NCBI GenBank assembly: GCA_044235825.1
Contig: JBIIHL010000017.1
Coordinates: 1 to 29,302 of the forward strand
Reading direction: 5' to 3'
Length of the DNA stretch: 29,302 bases
Source: CANGYM01 sp044235825
Lineage (GTDB): Bacteria; Pseudomonadota; Alphaproteobacteria; JAJTHO01; CANGYM01
In this document: piece after piece, positions 1 through 8,187 of the stretch
Position numbering within the stretch: the first letter of the stretch is position 1
Layout: each line of letters opens with the position of its first letter
Notes under the pieces: model-generated
What the model was told of the DNA's origin: nothing
Seen by the model: the letters and a program-made list of their open reading frames with translations, nothing else
Databases searched by the model: none
Position numbers and translations under genes: made by a program

Positions 1-9
1 GAGTCTTTC

Positions 10-1233
10 TTACATCTCCCCCCACACCAGACGCGCATGTTTTTTCTTCCCCACCTGCAACGCCGCAGGGTTGGGGGCGGGGGATAGGGTGGCTGTGATG
101 GCTGTGACGGTGTGTCCGTTGATTTTCACGCCGCCCTGTTCAATCAGGCGTTTGGCTTCGCCGCGGCTGCTACAAAACTGACTTTCCACCAAAACATCCA
201 TGATCGCCACCGTTCCTGTGACTGTGAATGTTGGGATATCATCCCCCAAACCCCCACCAGAAAACGTTTTCTGGGCCGTTTCTGCGGCGGAGAGGGCCAC
301 GTTTTCCCCATGGCACAACGTGGTGACCTCTGTGGCCAAGCGGATTTTGGCGGCGTTTAGGGACGATCCGCCGGTTTTGGTCAGATCGTCGATGTCCGCC
401 AGCGGCAGGGTTGTGAAAAAGCGCAGGAATTTCCCCACATCGGCGTCCTCAACATTCCGCCAGTATTGCCAGAAATCATAGGGGGATGTTTTTTCGGGCG
501 ACAACCACACCGCGCCGTCCGCCGTTTTGCCCATTTTGGCGCCGCTGGCGGTGGTCAGCAGGGGGACGGTTAGGGCGTGGGCCGTTTTCCCCTCGAGCCG
601 GCGGATCAAATCCACGCCGGAAATCATGTTGCCCCACTGATCTGATCCGCCCATTTGCAGGATGCAATCCTTGGTTGTAAACAGGTGCCAGAAATCATAG
701 GCCTGAAGCAACATATAGTTAAACTCCAGAAAACTCAGGGTTTGCTCCCGCTCTAGCCGCAGGCGCACGCTGTCAAAGGTCAGCATCCGGTTGATGGAAA
801 AATGGGGGCCAATGTCCCGCAGAAAATCAATGTACCCCAGCCCGCCCAGCCAATCGGCGTTATCCACCACCGTTTCGGCGGTCAAGGCCGGCACCAGACG
901 GTGAATCACCCGCATAATCCCCGCTTTGTTGTTCTGGATGGTGTCCGCATCCAACATCTGGCGGGCGGTGTCTTTGCCGGAGGGGTCCCCAATTTTCGTC
1001 GTGCCCCCGCCAAACAAAACAATGGGTTGGTGGCCAGCCTGATGAAAATGCCGCAGCAGCATCAGGGGCAGCAAACTGCCCACATGCAAACAATCCGCCG
1101 TACAGTCAAACCCGATATAGGCCCGCTGGCCAGGGGTCAGCAGCCGCTGATCCAATTCATCCAGCCCCGCCCCATCCTGCAACAGACCGCGGGCGGCAAG
1201 GGTTTTCAAAAAATCCGATTGATACGATGTCAT
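10..1233 (-). CDS. tyrS: Tyrosyl-tRNA synthetase
   Basis: Charges tRNA-Tyr with tyrosine in the cytoplasm. The 407-residue protein has the full family layout. A class I Rossmann domain carries an HVGS version of the HIGH motif at residues 50-53, after the YIGFDCTA tyrosine-pocket segment. KMGKT at about 233-237 is the KMSKS loop. The C-terminal S4-type RNA-binding domain (about 340-400) contains SSRGEAKRLIEQGGVKING. Length and ends match bacterial TyrS. The ATG at 1233 is followed directly by the conserved N-terminus. It is the last gene on this strand before the window edge, and the stop lies at positions 10-12. Identification is by motif recognition and is firm. Confidence 0.97.
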   Translation of the reverse strand: MTSYQSDFLKTLAARGLLQDGAGLDELDQRLLTPGQRAYIGFDCTADCLHVGSLLPLMLLRHFHQAGHQPIVLFGGGTTKIGDPSGKDTARQMLDADTIQNNKAGIMRVIHRLVPALTAETVVDNADWLGGLGYIDFLRDIGPHFSINRMLTFDSVRLRLEREQTLSFLEFNYMLLQAYDFWHLFTTKDCILQMGGSDQWGNMISGVDLIRRLEGKTAHALTVPLLTTASGAKMGKTADGAVWLSPEKTSPYDFWQYWRNVEDADVGKFLRFFTTLPLADIDDLTKTGGSSLNAAKIRLATEVTTLCHGENVALSAAETAQKTFSGGGLGDDIPTFTVTGTVAIMDVLVESQFCSSRGEAKRLIEQGGVKINGHTVTAITATLSPAPNPAALQVGKKKHARLVWGEM

Positions 1234-1286
1234 ATGCCCCTACTGTATCAGGGTTTCGGGGGGATGCAAGATGGTGGATGGGGGGG

Positions 1287-2015
1287 TTATTGTCCTGCGG
1301 AGGCGAGGAGATTATCCCTATTAGCCAAGAAGGCCCTGAAGTTTTCTATTTCTTTTGCTAAAGAAACGTCCATGCACGCTTGTGTTATTGGGTTACTATT
1401 AACAAAACTTTTAAGGTGTTCCTTATGCCGCGATAAAAGATCTGCTTGATACCTCTCTAAAACTTCATCAATAAGATACCCTTCTCTAAGAGAGGGATCG
1501 CTTTTAGTAACATCTTGCATAATTGTTAGCAAAGCGATGGGGAAGGCCTTTTGTACATAACCTGCCTCATTCAAAGCATCAACCCCAATGAGATTAAGGT
1601 TTTTTACTAAGGATTCTGCTGGTTTTTGGAATTTATTGCTAATACTGCGTGTAGAATTAAACGCTGTGATAAAGATATAACCAGGAGATAGATCTGGCGT
1701 ATTAAGACGTTCAAGAAAACACTCTAAAAAATCTTCCGATGCCGTATATTTAAGGAGATGTCCATCCTTGGGGGTGGTGGAGGAACTATAATGCTTGTTG
1801 AAAGCACGCTCTAAAGCGCCTACAAAAGAATCTCTGGAATCTTCAAATGGACGATACAGAGGGGATGGTTCTTTTTTTACACCGTTTGTTGTTTTCCTTT
1901 GCCCTACCCACAGAGGACGTTGGGTGTTTTGTGTGAAGTACCGAATAGCCTCTGCAAGGTAGTCAGATTCTCTATTCTGACGGTTGTCTCCACGGGCACG
2001 CCATCTACTACGCAT
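1287..2015 (-). CDS. Hypothetical protein, AT-rich gene
   Basis: Encodes 242 residues with no family I recognise. No signal peptide or membrane segment is visible. The N-terminus is very basic and polar (MRSRWRARGDNRQNRES) and the rest is mixed alpha/beta in character with many charged residues. The ATG at 2015 has a purine-rich GGGGGA box a few bases upstream. Base composition is clearly richer in A+T than the flanking tyrS and topA genes, and flanking bases 2016-2090 are AT-rich too, which suggests recent acquisition. It lies between tyrS and a small membrane protein gene with no tight coupling to either. Confidence 0.7.
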   Translation of the reverse strand: MRSRWRARGDNRQNRESDYLAEAIRYFTQNTQRPLWVGQRKTTNGVKKEPSPLYRPFEDSRDSFVGALERAFNKHYSSSTTPKDGHLLKYTASEDFLECFLERLNTPDLSPGYIFITAFNSTRSISNKFQKPAESLVKNLNLIGVDALNEAGYVQKAFPIALLTIMQDVTKSDPSLREGYLIDEVLERYQADLLSRHKEHLKSFVNSNPITQACMDVSLAKEIENFRAFLANRDNLLASAGQ

Positions 2016-2090
2016 ATATCCCCCAAACTATAACCCAATTTAAAAACGAATTATAACCCCATAATCATAAAATTCAAACCATTTTTTAAT

Positions 2091-2438
2091 TCACCGATCC
2101 GCATGAAATCGGTGCAACACGCGGTGGAACACGGGCACCAGCAGCATGCCCCCGCAAAACAGCAGCAAAACCCCGCAGTACAGGGCGTAAATGCCCGCAA
2201 AGATCTTGCCCGCGGTGGTGGTCATGACACCCGCCGGACCCATGCCGCCCAAAATCATGGCGGCGTTGAAAAAGGCATCCACCCACGGCATGGATTCCAA
2301 AACATGATACCCGATCATGCCCATACCCAAAGACACCATGATCACCAAAAACGTCAGGGCCAGCCAATTGGCCATCCGCCCCAAAAACGCCTTTCGCGAC
2401 AAAACCGGTTTATGCAGGGGCTCTAGGATGGTTTTCAT
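2091..2438 (-). CDS. Small two-TM ion-channel-like membrane protein
   Basis: 115-residue inner-membrane protein. Two hydrophobic helices (about residues 24-44 and 78-104) flank a re-entrant-looking segment, residues 54-70, ending in GGMGPAG. This TM-pore-TM plan resembles the Ion_trans_2 potassium-channel fold, but the canonical TVGYG filter is replaced by GMGPAG, so potassium selectivity cannot be assumed. The next residues, TTTAGKIFAGIYAL, match the region after the filter in bacterial proteins annotated as two-pore-domain-like. The gene starts 40 bp after the topA stop on the same strand and may be co-transcribed with it. The gene is well supported; the channel function is inference. Confidence 0.75.
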   Translation of the reverse strand: MKTILEPLHKPVLSRKAFLGRMANWLALTFLVIMVSLGMGMIGYHVLESMPWVDAFFNAAMILGGMGPAGVMTTTAGKIFAGIYALYCGVLLLFCGGMLLVPVFHRVLHRFHADR

Positions 2439-2478
2439 AACAGACGGGAAACCTTTTTTTTAAAACCCTAGTGGAATT

Positions 2479-4947
2479 TTAAAAAAGCGCAAGGGCCCCC
2501 TCTAGCGTTAGGGCGTCAAAATCGGTGCCCTTGGGCGCCATGACATAGCGTTTGCCGTGGTAAATGCGCATGCCAAAGCGGGATCGTTTGGCCACGATGG
2601 CCTTTTTGTCTTTGGGGTGGGGGCCCAAGTCCCGCGTGTTGGCGGCGGTTTTTTCGGCGGCTTTTTGGATCAGATCCAACGCCTCTGGCAGGGTGATGGT
2701 GTACAAATCCATGGCCTTTGGGATGGACACAAACTGTTTGCCATGGCGCAGATAGGGGCCAAAACGGCCCACGTTGGCCTGAATCATCTCCCCTGTTTGG
2801 GGTTCCATCCCCACATCGCGGGGCAGGCGCAGGGCCAGCAGGGCCGAATCCAAAGTCACCGTTTCCGGCGTCACCTTGGCCGGCAAAGGGGCGCGTTTGG
2901 GTTTGTTGTCGGTGCTATCTTCCCCCAACTGCACATAGGGGCCGTAGGGGCCGCGTTTTAGGCGCACGGTTAATCCGGTGGTGGGGTCTTCGCCCAAAAT
3001 GCGCTCGCCGTCGGCCTCTTCCCCCGGGATTCCGCCAAAGGCAGGGCGGGTATAGCGGCATTCCGGATACCGATTGCACCCGATAAAGGCGTTGGTTTTC
3101 CCCAGTTTCAGGGACAACGTGCCGGTTCCACACGACGGACAGGCGCGGTTCAGTTCGCCCGATTCATCCCGCGGAAACAAAATATGCCCCAAATCCCCGC
3201 TGAGTTCATCAATAATATCCGAAATTTTCAGGGCCAGGGCCTCGTCCGTCTGCCCCTTAAAATCCCGCCAAAAATCGTGAATCACGGTTTTCCACGGCAA
3301 ATCCCCGCTGGAAATGGTGTCCAGTTGATCCTCTAGGCCGGCTGTAAAATCCTTATCCACATATTTGGCAAAGTGATGTTTCAGGAAACTGATGACCAGA
3401 CGCCCGCGATCCTCGGGGATTAAGCGTTTGGATTCCAAACGCACATATTCGCGATCCTTCAAAACCTGCAAAATGGAGGCATAGGTGGATGGGCGGCCAA
3501 TGCCCAATTCTTCCATTTTTTTCACCAAGCTGGCCTCGGAATAACGCGGCGGGGGCTCGGTGGTGTGGTCCTCTTCGTCGATTGAGGCAGGGGTGAGCAC
3601 TTCGGCAACCCGCAGGGGGGGCAGTTTTGCGCTCTCGTCATCGTCGCTTTGTTCGTCGCGGCCCTCTTGATAGACTTTCAAAAACCCATCAAAAACCAGA
3701 GTCTGGCCCTGTGCCCCGAAAACGTGGGCCCCGTGATCGGATGTGACATCCACCTGAACCTGATCAAACACCGCCGATGCCGTTTGACAGGCCACCATGC
3801 GCTGCCAGATCAGGGTATACAGGGCATGTTCCTCAGAACTCAGCTTGCCGCGCAAGCTATCTGGCGTGCGGGAAACGGCGGTGGGGCGGATGGCTTCGTG
3901 GGCTTCCTGCGCGTTTTTGGCTTTGCTGGTATAGGCGCGGGCCGATTTGGGCAGGTAGCTTTCCCCCATGTGTTTTTCAATATAGGATCGGGCTTGACCA
4001 ATGGCCTCCCCCGATAACTGGGTGCCGTCGGTTCGCATATAGGTGATTAAACCCACAGTATCGCCGCCGACGTTGACCCCTTCGTACAGTTTCTGGGCCA
4101 CGCGCATGGTGTGGGCGGGGGAAAAGCCCAGCTTACGCGCCGCTTCCTGCTGCAGGGTGGATGTGATGAAGGGGGCGGCGGGGTGGCGGCTGACCTGTTT
4201 TTTGCGGACGTCGGTGATGGTATAACGGCGGGTTTTCAGATCGGTGACCCACGCTATGGCCTCCGTTTTGGCTTTGATGGTGAATTTTTCCACCTTTTCG
4301 CCGTTAAAGACCTTTAATCGGGCGGCAAAGGGCACCTTCGCCTCCCCCGTGAAGATCCCGTGAATGGTCCAGTAATCTTGGGGAATAAAGGCATCAATTT
4401 CATCCTGCCGATCACAAATCAGGCGCAGGGCCACGGATTGTACCCGTCCGGCGGACTTGCTGCCAGGCAGCTTGCGCCACAACACGGGGGATAGGGTAAA
4501 GCCCACCAGATAATCCAACGCCCGCCGCGTCAAATACGCATCAATCAGCGGCTGATTCAGGGACCGCGGCTTGGCCAGCGCATTTTGCACGGCGGTTTTG
4601 GTGATTTCGCTAAACACCACGCGCTCAACCGGTTTTTTCCCCAAAACGCGGCGGTTTTTCAGGATTTCGTGCAGGTGCCACGCAATGGCTTCCCCTTCGC
4701 GGTCGGGGTCGGTGGCCAGAACGATTTTTTCGGCGTCCTTGGCCAAATCCGCAATGGCTTTGATCTGCTTGGCGGCGCGGGCATCGGATTCCCAGATCAT
4801 GGCAAAGTCTTTATCCGGATCCACCGCCCCCGATTTCGACGGCAAATCCCGCACGTGACCATAGCTGGCCACAACGGTAAAATTGCTGCCCAGATATTTG
4901 TTGATGGTTTTGGCCTTGGCCGGCGATTCAACGATAAACAGATTCAT
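2479..4947 (-). CDS. topA: DNA topoisomerase I
   Basis: Type IA topoisomerase that relaxes negatively supercoiled DNA. The open frame extends upstream to 5127, but the family N-terminus MNLFIVESPAKAKT begins at the ATG at 4947, giving 822 residues. The 60 upstream codons have no family similarity and run towards the divergent fliI. Visible features are a TOPRIM domain with ESPAKA (7-12) and DPDREGE (80-86), the catalytic tyrosine Y303 in TYMRTDGT, one CPSC...C....C zinc ribbon, and C-terminal Topo-C repeats with GPYGPYVQLGE, GRFGPYLRHGKQ and a final RFGMRIYHGKRY unit. Only one C4 zinc motif is seen, typical of alphaproteobacterial TopA. Start choice is confident. Confidence 0.96.
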   Translation of the reverse strand: MNLFIVESPAKAKTINKYLGSNFTVVASYGHVRDLPSKSGAVDPDKDFAMIWESDARAAKQIKAIADLAKDAEKIVLATDPDREGEAIAWHLHEILKNRRVLGKKPVERVVFSEITKTAVQNALAKPRSLNQPLIDAYLTRRALDYLVGFTLSPVLWRKLPGSKSAGRVQSVALRLICDRQDEIDAFIPQDYWTIHGIFTGEAKVPFAARLKVFNGEKVEKFTIKAKTEAIAWVTDLKTRRYTITDVRKKQVSRHPAAPFITSTLQQEAARKLGFSPAHTMRVAQKLYEGVNVGGDTVGLITYMRTDGTQLSGEAIGQARSYIEKHMGESYLPKSARAYTSKAKNAQEAHEAIRPTAVSRTPDSLRGKLSSEEHALYTLIWQRMVACQTASAVFDQVQVDVTSDHGAHVFGAQGQTLVFDGFLKVYQEGRDEQSDDDESAKLPPLRVAEVLTPASIDEEDHTTEPPPRYSEASLVKKMEELGIGRPSTYASILQVLKDREYVRLESKRLIPEDRGRLVISFLKHHFAKYVDKDFTAGLEDQLDTISSGDLPWKTVIHDFWRDFKGQTDEALALKISDIIDELSGDLGHILFPRDESGELNRACPSCGTGTLSLKLGKTNAFIGCNRYPECRYTRPAFGGIPGEEADGERILGEDPTTGLTVRLKRGPYGPYVQLGEDSTDNKPKRAPLPAKVTPETVTLDSALLALRLPRDVGMEPQTGEMIQANVGRFGPYLRHGKQFVSIPKAMDLYTITLPEALDLIQKAAEKTAANTRDLGPHPKDKKAIVAKRSRFGMRIYHGKRYVMAPKGTDFDALTLEGALALF

Positions 4948-5076
4948 GGGGGCAGCTATACACACTCTGGCGGGACGGTGCAAGGGGGGGGTGATGGATT
5001 GTATCCCTTCACCCCCCCTTAACCTTTTCCCTCTATCGTCGGTGTTGGTGATCAAAAACAACAAGAAAAATACACC

Positions 5077-6423
5077 ATGACCGACGATATCCAAACTTCC
5101 TCCACGCAGCGCAGTGGATACCTCCACTTTTTAGAAACCCTAAACCCCATGCAGTATTATGGCCATGTGCGCGGTGTGTTGGGCTTGTCCGTTGAGGTTG
5201 CCGGCATCAGTGACCATTTAACGGTGGGGGGGCAGTGTTTGATTGATCGGGGCGGGTTTTCCTCGTTGCGGGGCGAAATTGTTGGATTTAAAAACGGGGC
5301 CGCGCTGGCCCAGCCCTTTGGCCATACCGATCATCTCAGCACGGGGGCCAAAGTCAAGGTCCTCAGCGGCGCCCCCGAACTCTACCCCTCCCCATCATGG
5401 AAAGGCCGCATTTTGAATGCCCACGGCGAGCCCATCGACCAAAAAGGCCCCCTTACCCCCGGCGAATGGGCCCGTCCCATCAAAGGCACCCCCATCCCCG
5501 CCTATCGCCGAAAACGCATGGGGGAACGCATGGATATGGGCTTAAAAATCATGAACACCTTTCTGCCCTGTTGCCGTGGTCAGCGGATGGGAATTTTTGC
5601 CGGATCGGGTGTGGGAAAATCCACATTGATGGCCATGCTGGCCCGCTATGCCAAAGCCGATACCATTGTTATTGGCCTCATTGGGGAACGTGGGCGCGAG
5701 GTCCAAGATTTTATCCAAGATGCCCTCGGCGAAGAGGGCCTGAAACGCAGCGTTCTGGTGGTGGCCACATCCGATGAATCCCCCCTGATGCGCCGTCAGG
5801 CGGCCTATACCACCATGGCGGTGGCCGAGTATTTTCGCGACAACGGGGATCAGGTGTTGTGCCTGATGGACAGCGTCACCCGCTTTGCCATGGCCCAGCG
5901 GGAAATCGGCCTGTCCGTGGGCGAGCCCCCCACCACCAAAGGCTTTCCCCCCACCGTGTTCACAGAATTGCCAAAACTGCTGGAACGCGCCGGCCCAGGG
6001 GAAGAAGGGCAGGGGGACATTACCGCCATTTTCAGCGTTTTGGTGGATGGTGGCGATATGGATGAACCCATCGCCGATGCCGTGCGGGGGATTTTGGATG
6101 GACACATTGTGCTTTCGCGGTCCATTGCAGAGCGGGGCCGTTTCCCCTCCATTGACGTTCTACGCAGCGTATCCCGATCCCTGCCCAAATGCCATAATGA
6201 CACCGAAAACGGCTGGCTGCGCACCGCGCGACAGTACATGAGCACCTATCACGATATGGAGGACCTCATCCGCATCGGCGCCTATAAAAAAGGCAGCAAC
6301 CCCGAGGTGGATAAAGCCATTGTCTATCAAAGCCGTCTGGAAAATTTTTTATCCCAGGGCATCATGGAAACCATTTCTTTAGAAGATAGTTTTAGACTGT
6401 TACAGGAAGCCTTAGAATCCTAA
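5077..6423 (+). CDS. fliI: Flagellum-specific ATPase FliI
   Basis: Hexameric ATPase of the flagellar type III export apparatus, acting at the cytoplasmic face of the basal body. The 448 residues are normal for FliI. Walker A is AGSGVGKST at 175-183, Walker B is VLCLMDS at about 260-266, and the F1-type ATPase core (GERGREVQDF, TSDESPLMRRQA, GEPPTTKGFPPTVF) is intact. FliI and virulence SctN proteins are close relatives. The flagellar assignment rests on the neighbours: a FliJ-like coiled coil 12 bp downstream and a SciP-family gene after that. It is transcribed divergently from topA across about 130 bp. Confidence 0.95.
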   Translation: MTDDIQTSSTQRSGYLHFLETLNPMQYYGHVRGVLGLSVEVAGISDHLTVGGQCLIDRGGFSSLRGEIVGFKNGAALAQPFGHTDHLSTGAKVKVLSGAPELYPSPSWKGRILNAHGEPIDQKGPLTPGEWARPIKGTPIPAYRRKRMGERMDMGLKIMNTFLPCCRGQRMGIFAGSGVGKSTLMAMLARYAKADTIVIGLIGERGREVQDFIQDALGEEGLKRSVLVVATSDESPLMRRQAAYTTMAVAEYFRDNGDQVLCLMDSVTRFAMAQREIGLSVGEPPTTKGFPPTVFTELPKLLERAGPGEEGQGDITAIFSVLVDGGDMDEPIADAVRGILDGHIVLSRSIAERGRFPSIDVLRSVSRSLPKCHNDTENGWLRTARQYMSTYHDMEDLIRIGAYKKGSNPEVDKAIVYQSRLENFLSQGIMETISLEDSFRLLQEALES

Positions 6424-6435
6424 ACAGGAAATAGT

Positions 6436-6849
6436 ATGAGCAGCAGCCTAGAACAGTTAATTCAAATCAGCAAATTTAAAATTGACGAAAAACGCCGGAA
6501 AGTCATCACGCTGCGGGACTTCGCGGAGCGGATTCAAAACAACCTGATCTTGCTAGAGGCCGAAATCGACCAAGAAATGGCCATTCAGGACCACGGCACC
6601 CCGCCGGTTTTCAAACAAACCTATATCCGCGCGGCCCAAGAGCGACGCACCAACCTGCTGACTTCACTGCAAAAGGTTGAGGCGGAAATCGAAGGCCTGA
6701 ACGAACAGCTGCAAGACCTATTTTCCGAAATGAAGCGCTATGAACTCACCCACCAAAAACGACAAAAAGTACGCAAAGACACCATAACCCGAAAACAAAA
6801 CCAAGCCATGGATGAAATCGCCGCCCGCCGCGGTGTGGCTGTGTTTTAA
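6436..6849 (+). CDS. fliJ: FliJ-like flagellar export coiled-coil protein
   Basis: 137-residue, highly charged, almost wholly helical protein with heptad-like spacing throughout (for example LQKVEAEIEGLNEQLQDLF), as expected for FliJ. FliJ is the central coiled-coil stalk that couples the FliI ATPase ring to the export gate. FliJ sequences diverge strongly, so the call depends mainly on length, coiled-coil character and position directly after fliI (12-bp gap with a CAGGA ribosome-binding site). Co-transcription with fliI is very likely. Confidence 0.8.
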   Translation: MSSSLEQLIQISKFKIDEKRRKVITLRDFAERIQNNLILLEAEIDQEMAIQDHGTPPVFKQTYIRAAQERRTNLLTSLQKVEAEIEGLNEQLQDLFSEMKRYELTHQKRQKVRKDTITRKQNQAMDEIAARRGVAVF

Positions 6850-6901
6850 AATTTTTAATTCCTTATTATAAACTGTTTTTTAAAAGGATGATTTGCCGAT
6901 C

Positions 6902-7105
6902 ATGAAAACATTTTGTCACGATTATTTTGACCCAAGCCTCAACTTGCCCTCCCCCAAAACCACCCGTTGGACGCCGTTGTCCAAACGGACCGTTGTTCAT
7001 GTTATCGAGCAGGGCTATATGAACCTGCCCCAAGCCATCCACCTTTACGGCTTAACCGTGGATGAATTTTTGGGTTGGTTGGGATGGAAATCGGAAAACC
7101 GGTAA
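6902..7105 (+). CDS. sciP: SciP/DUF1153-family regulator (CtrA inhibitor family)
   Basis: Small basic helical protein, 67 residues from the ATG at 6902; an in-frame TTG at 6893 lies nearer the AAGGA box and would add three residues. It shows the DUF1153 pattern: LPSPKTTRW, a basic helix with a hydrophobic VVHVIEQG segment, then LPQAIHLYGLTVDEFLGW, a helix-turn-helix ending in the EFLxW signature. In Caulobacter, SciP binds the cell-cycle regulator CtrA and blocks its activation of flagellar and other promoters. The N-terminus is shorter than in many homologues. Family membership is read from the motif; CtrA regulation in this organism is inferred. Confidence 0.82.
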   Translation: MKTFCHDYFDPSLNLPSPKTTRWTPLSKRTVVHVIEQGYMNLPQAIHLYGLTVDEFLGWLGWKSENR

Positions 7106-7196
7106 AGAAAGCACAAAAAACCATCTTTACTTTTTTTTCCTTTCGGGCAAAGGTGGGGCATTGATTCTGTTTTCATTGCCAAAGAGTTCTAAACGT

Positions 7197-7526
7197 ATGC
7201 CCAAAGCCCAAAAATCCGAAGCCCCTTACCAAAACACCCTAACCCGCGCAGAGTTGGCCGATGCCATCCATGACCGCTTGGGACTATCACGGGTTGAGGC
7301 CGCCCAATTTGTAGAAAAAATGGTTGAGGGCCTTTTGGTGGGCCTTGAGAAAGGTCACGATGTAAAAATCTCTTCTTTTGGAACCTTTCGTCTGCTGAAC
7401 AAGGCTGAACGTATCGGCCGTAACCCCAAATCGGGGATCGAGGCCAAAATCTCCGCCCGCCGTGTGGTGTCATTCCACCCCTCAAACAAACTCCGTCAAC
7501 GGATGAATGGCACGGCTGCTTCCTAA
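7197..7526 (+). CDS. ihfA: Integration host factor subunit alpha
   Basis: DNA-bending nucleoid protein that pairs with IhfB. The frame is open from 7062, but family similarity starts around LTRAELADAIHDRLGLSRVEAAQFVE, so the ATG at 7197 (109 residues) is chosen. An AAAGAG box lies upstream. HU/IHF hallmarks are present: the helical dimer domain, VKISSFGTFRLLNKAERIGRNPKSG forming the beta-arm with the GRNP tip, and RRVVSFHPSNKLRQRM at the end. The GRNPKTG-type arm plus the following merR gene support IhfA over HU. Confidence 0.93.
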   Translation: MPKAQKSEAPYQNTLTRAELADAIHDRLGLSRVEAAQFVEKMVEGLLVGLEKGHDVKISSFGTFRLLNKAERIGRNPKSGIEAKISARRVVSFHPSNKLRQRMNGTAAS

Positions 7527-7563
7527 AAACACGACAGAAAAAACAAAAAAACACCTTTTTTTC

Positions 7564-7998
7564 ATGTCTGAGAACAAAATGTATCACTCTATCACCGAGG
7601 TCGCTGAAAAACTGGACCTCCCATCCCACGTTTTGCGCTTTTGGGAAACCAAAATGCATCAGATCCAGCCCATGAAACGCTCTGGTGGCCGGCGTTTTTA
7701 CCGCGAAGACGACATTCTGATCCTGCAGTATATCCAGCATCTGCTCCACCAGCAGGGGTATACCATTCGGGGGGTCCAAAAATTTTTAAAAACCCTAAAC
7801 AAAGCCCAAATTCTGGCCAACGCCCGCGTGTTGTTTTTAGGGGAAACGCCTGCTCCTGCCTCACCCTCCAGCACCCCCTCTGCCCCGCAAAACAACGATG
7901 ATCAAAATCGCATCCAAAGCGCCGCCGCCCTGTTGTCTTTGGCTCGGGAAAAGCTAAAAACCCTACAGGGCCAAATGGCCAAGGCCTCTGTGTCTTAA
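7564..7998 (+). CDS. MerR-family transcriptional regulator
   Basis: 144 residues from the ATG at 7564; an earlier in-frame ATG at 7507 overlaps the end of ihfA and is less likely. The N-terminal winged helix-turn-helix is typical: HSITEVAEKLDLPSHVLRFWETK, then MKRSGGRRFYREDDILILQYI. A proline/serine-rich linker (APASPSSTPSAP) leads to a short helix. No metal-binding cysteines are present. This matches the MerR gene that commonly follows ihfA in alphaproteobacteria, whose target is not established. Likely co-transcribed with ihfA (37-bp gap). Confidence 0.88.
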   Translation: MSENKMYHSITEVAEKLDLPSHVLRFWETKMHQIQPMKRSGGRRFYREDDILILQYIQHLLHQQGYTIRGVQKFLKTLNKAQILANARVLFLGETPAPASPSSTPSAPQNNDDQNRIQSAAALLSLAREKLKTLQGQMAKASVS

Positions 7999-8187
7999 AC
8001 CAACTGCGGCGCCCTTACCCCCCAAAAAAAAGATATTGGATCTTGCATTCCCTCTCCCCAAAGAGGAAAGCGACGTATCCTCTGGGCTTGGTAAGTATTG
8101 TCACCACACGCGTTTTCTTTTTTTTAATCCATTTTTCTTAAGGTAAAAAAATCTTTCAAGGTTCGACAAAAATCTGTTACATTCAAA
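7999..8187. other. Intergenic region merR-herA
   Basis: 189 bp with no coding signal. It contains a short hairpin (CCTCT...AGAGG around 8051-8066) and several T-runs. I could not identify a convincing promoter for the downstream ATPase gene or a tRNA. Confidence 0.5.

Noticed and set aside
802..1449. Plus-strand ORF of 215 codons
   Set aside because: It lies antisense to tyrS, has biased composition typical of a shadow frame, and no family features.
4948..5127. Longer N-terminus for topA
   Set aside because: The added 60 residues have no family similarity and would run into the divergent fliI gene.
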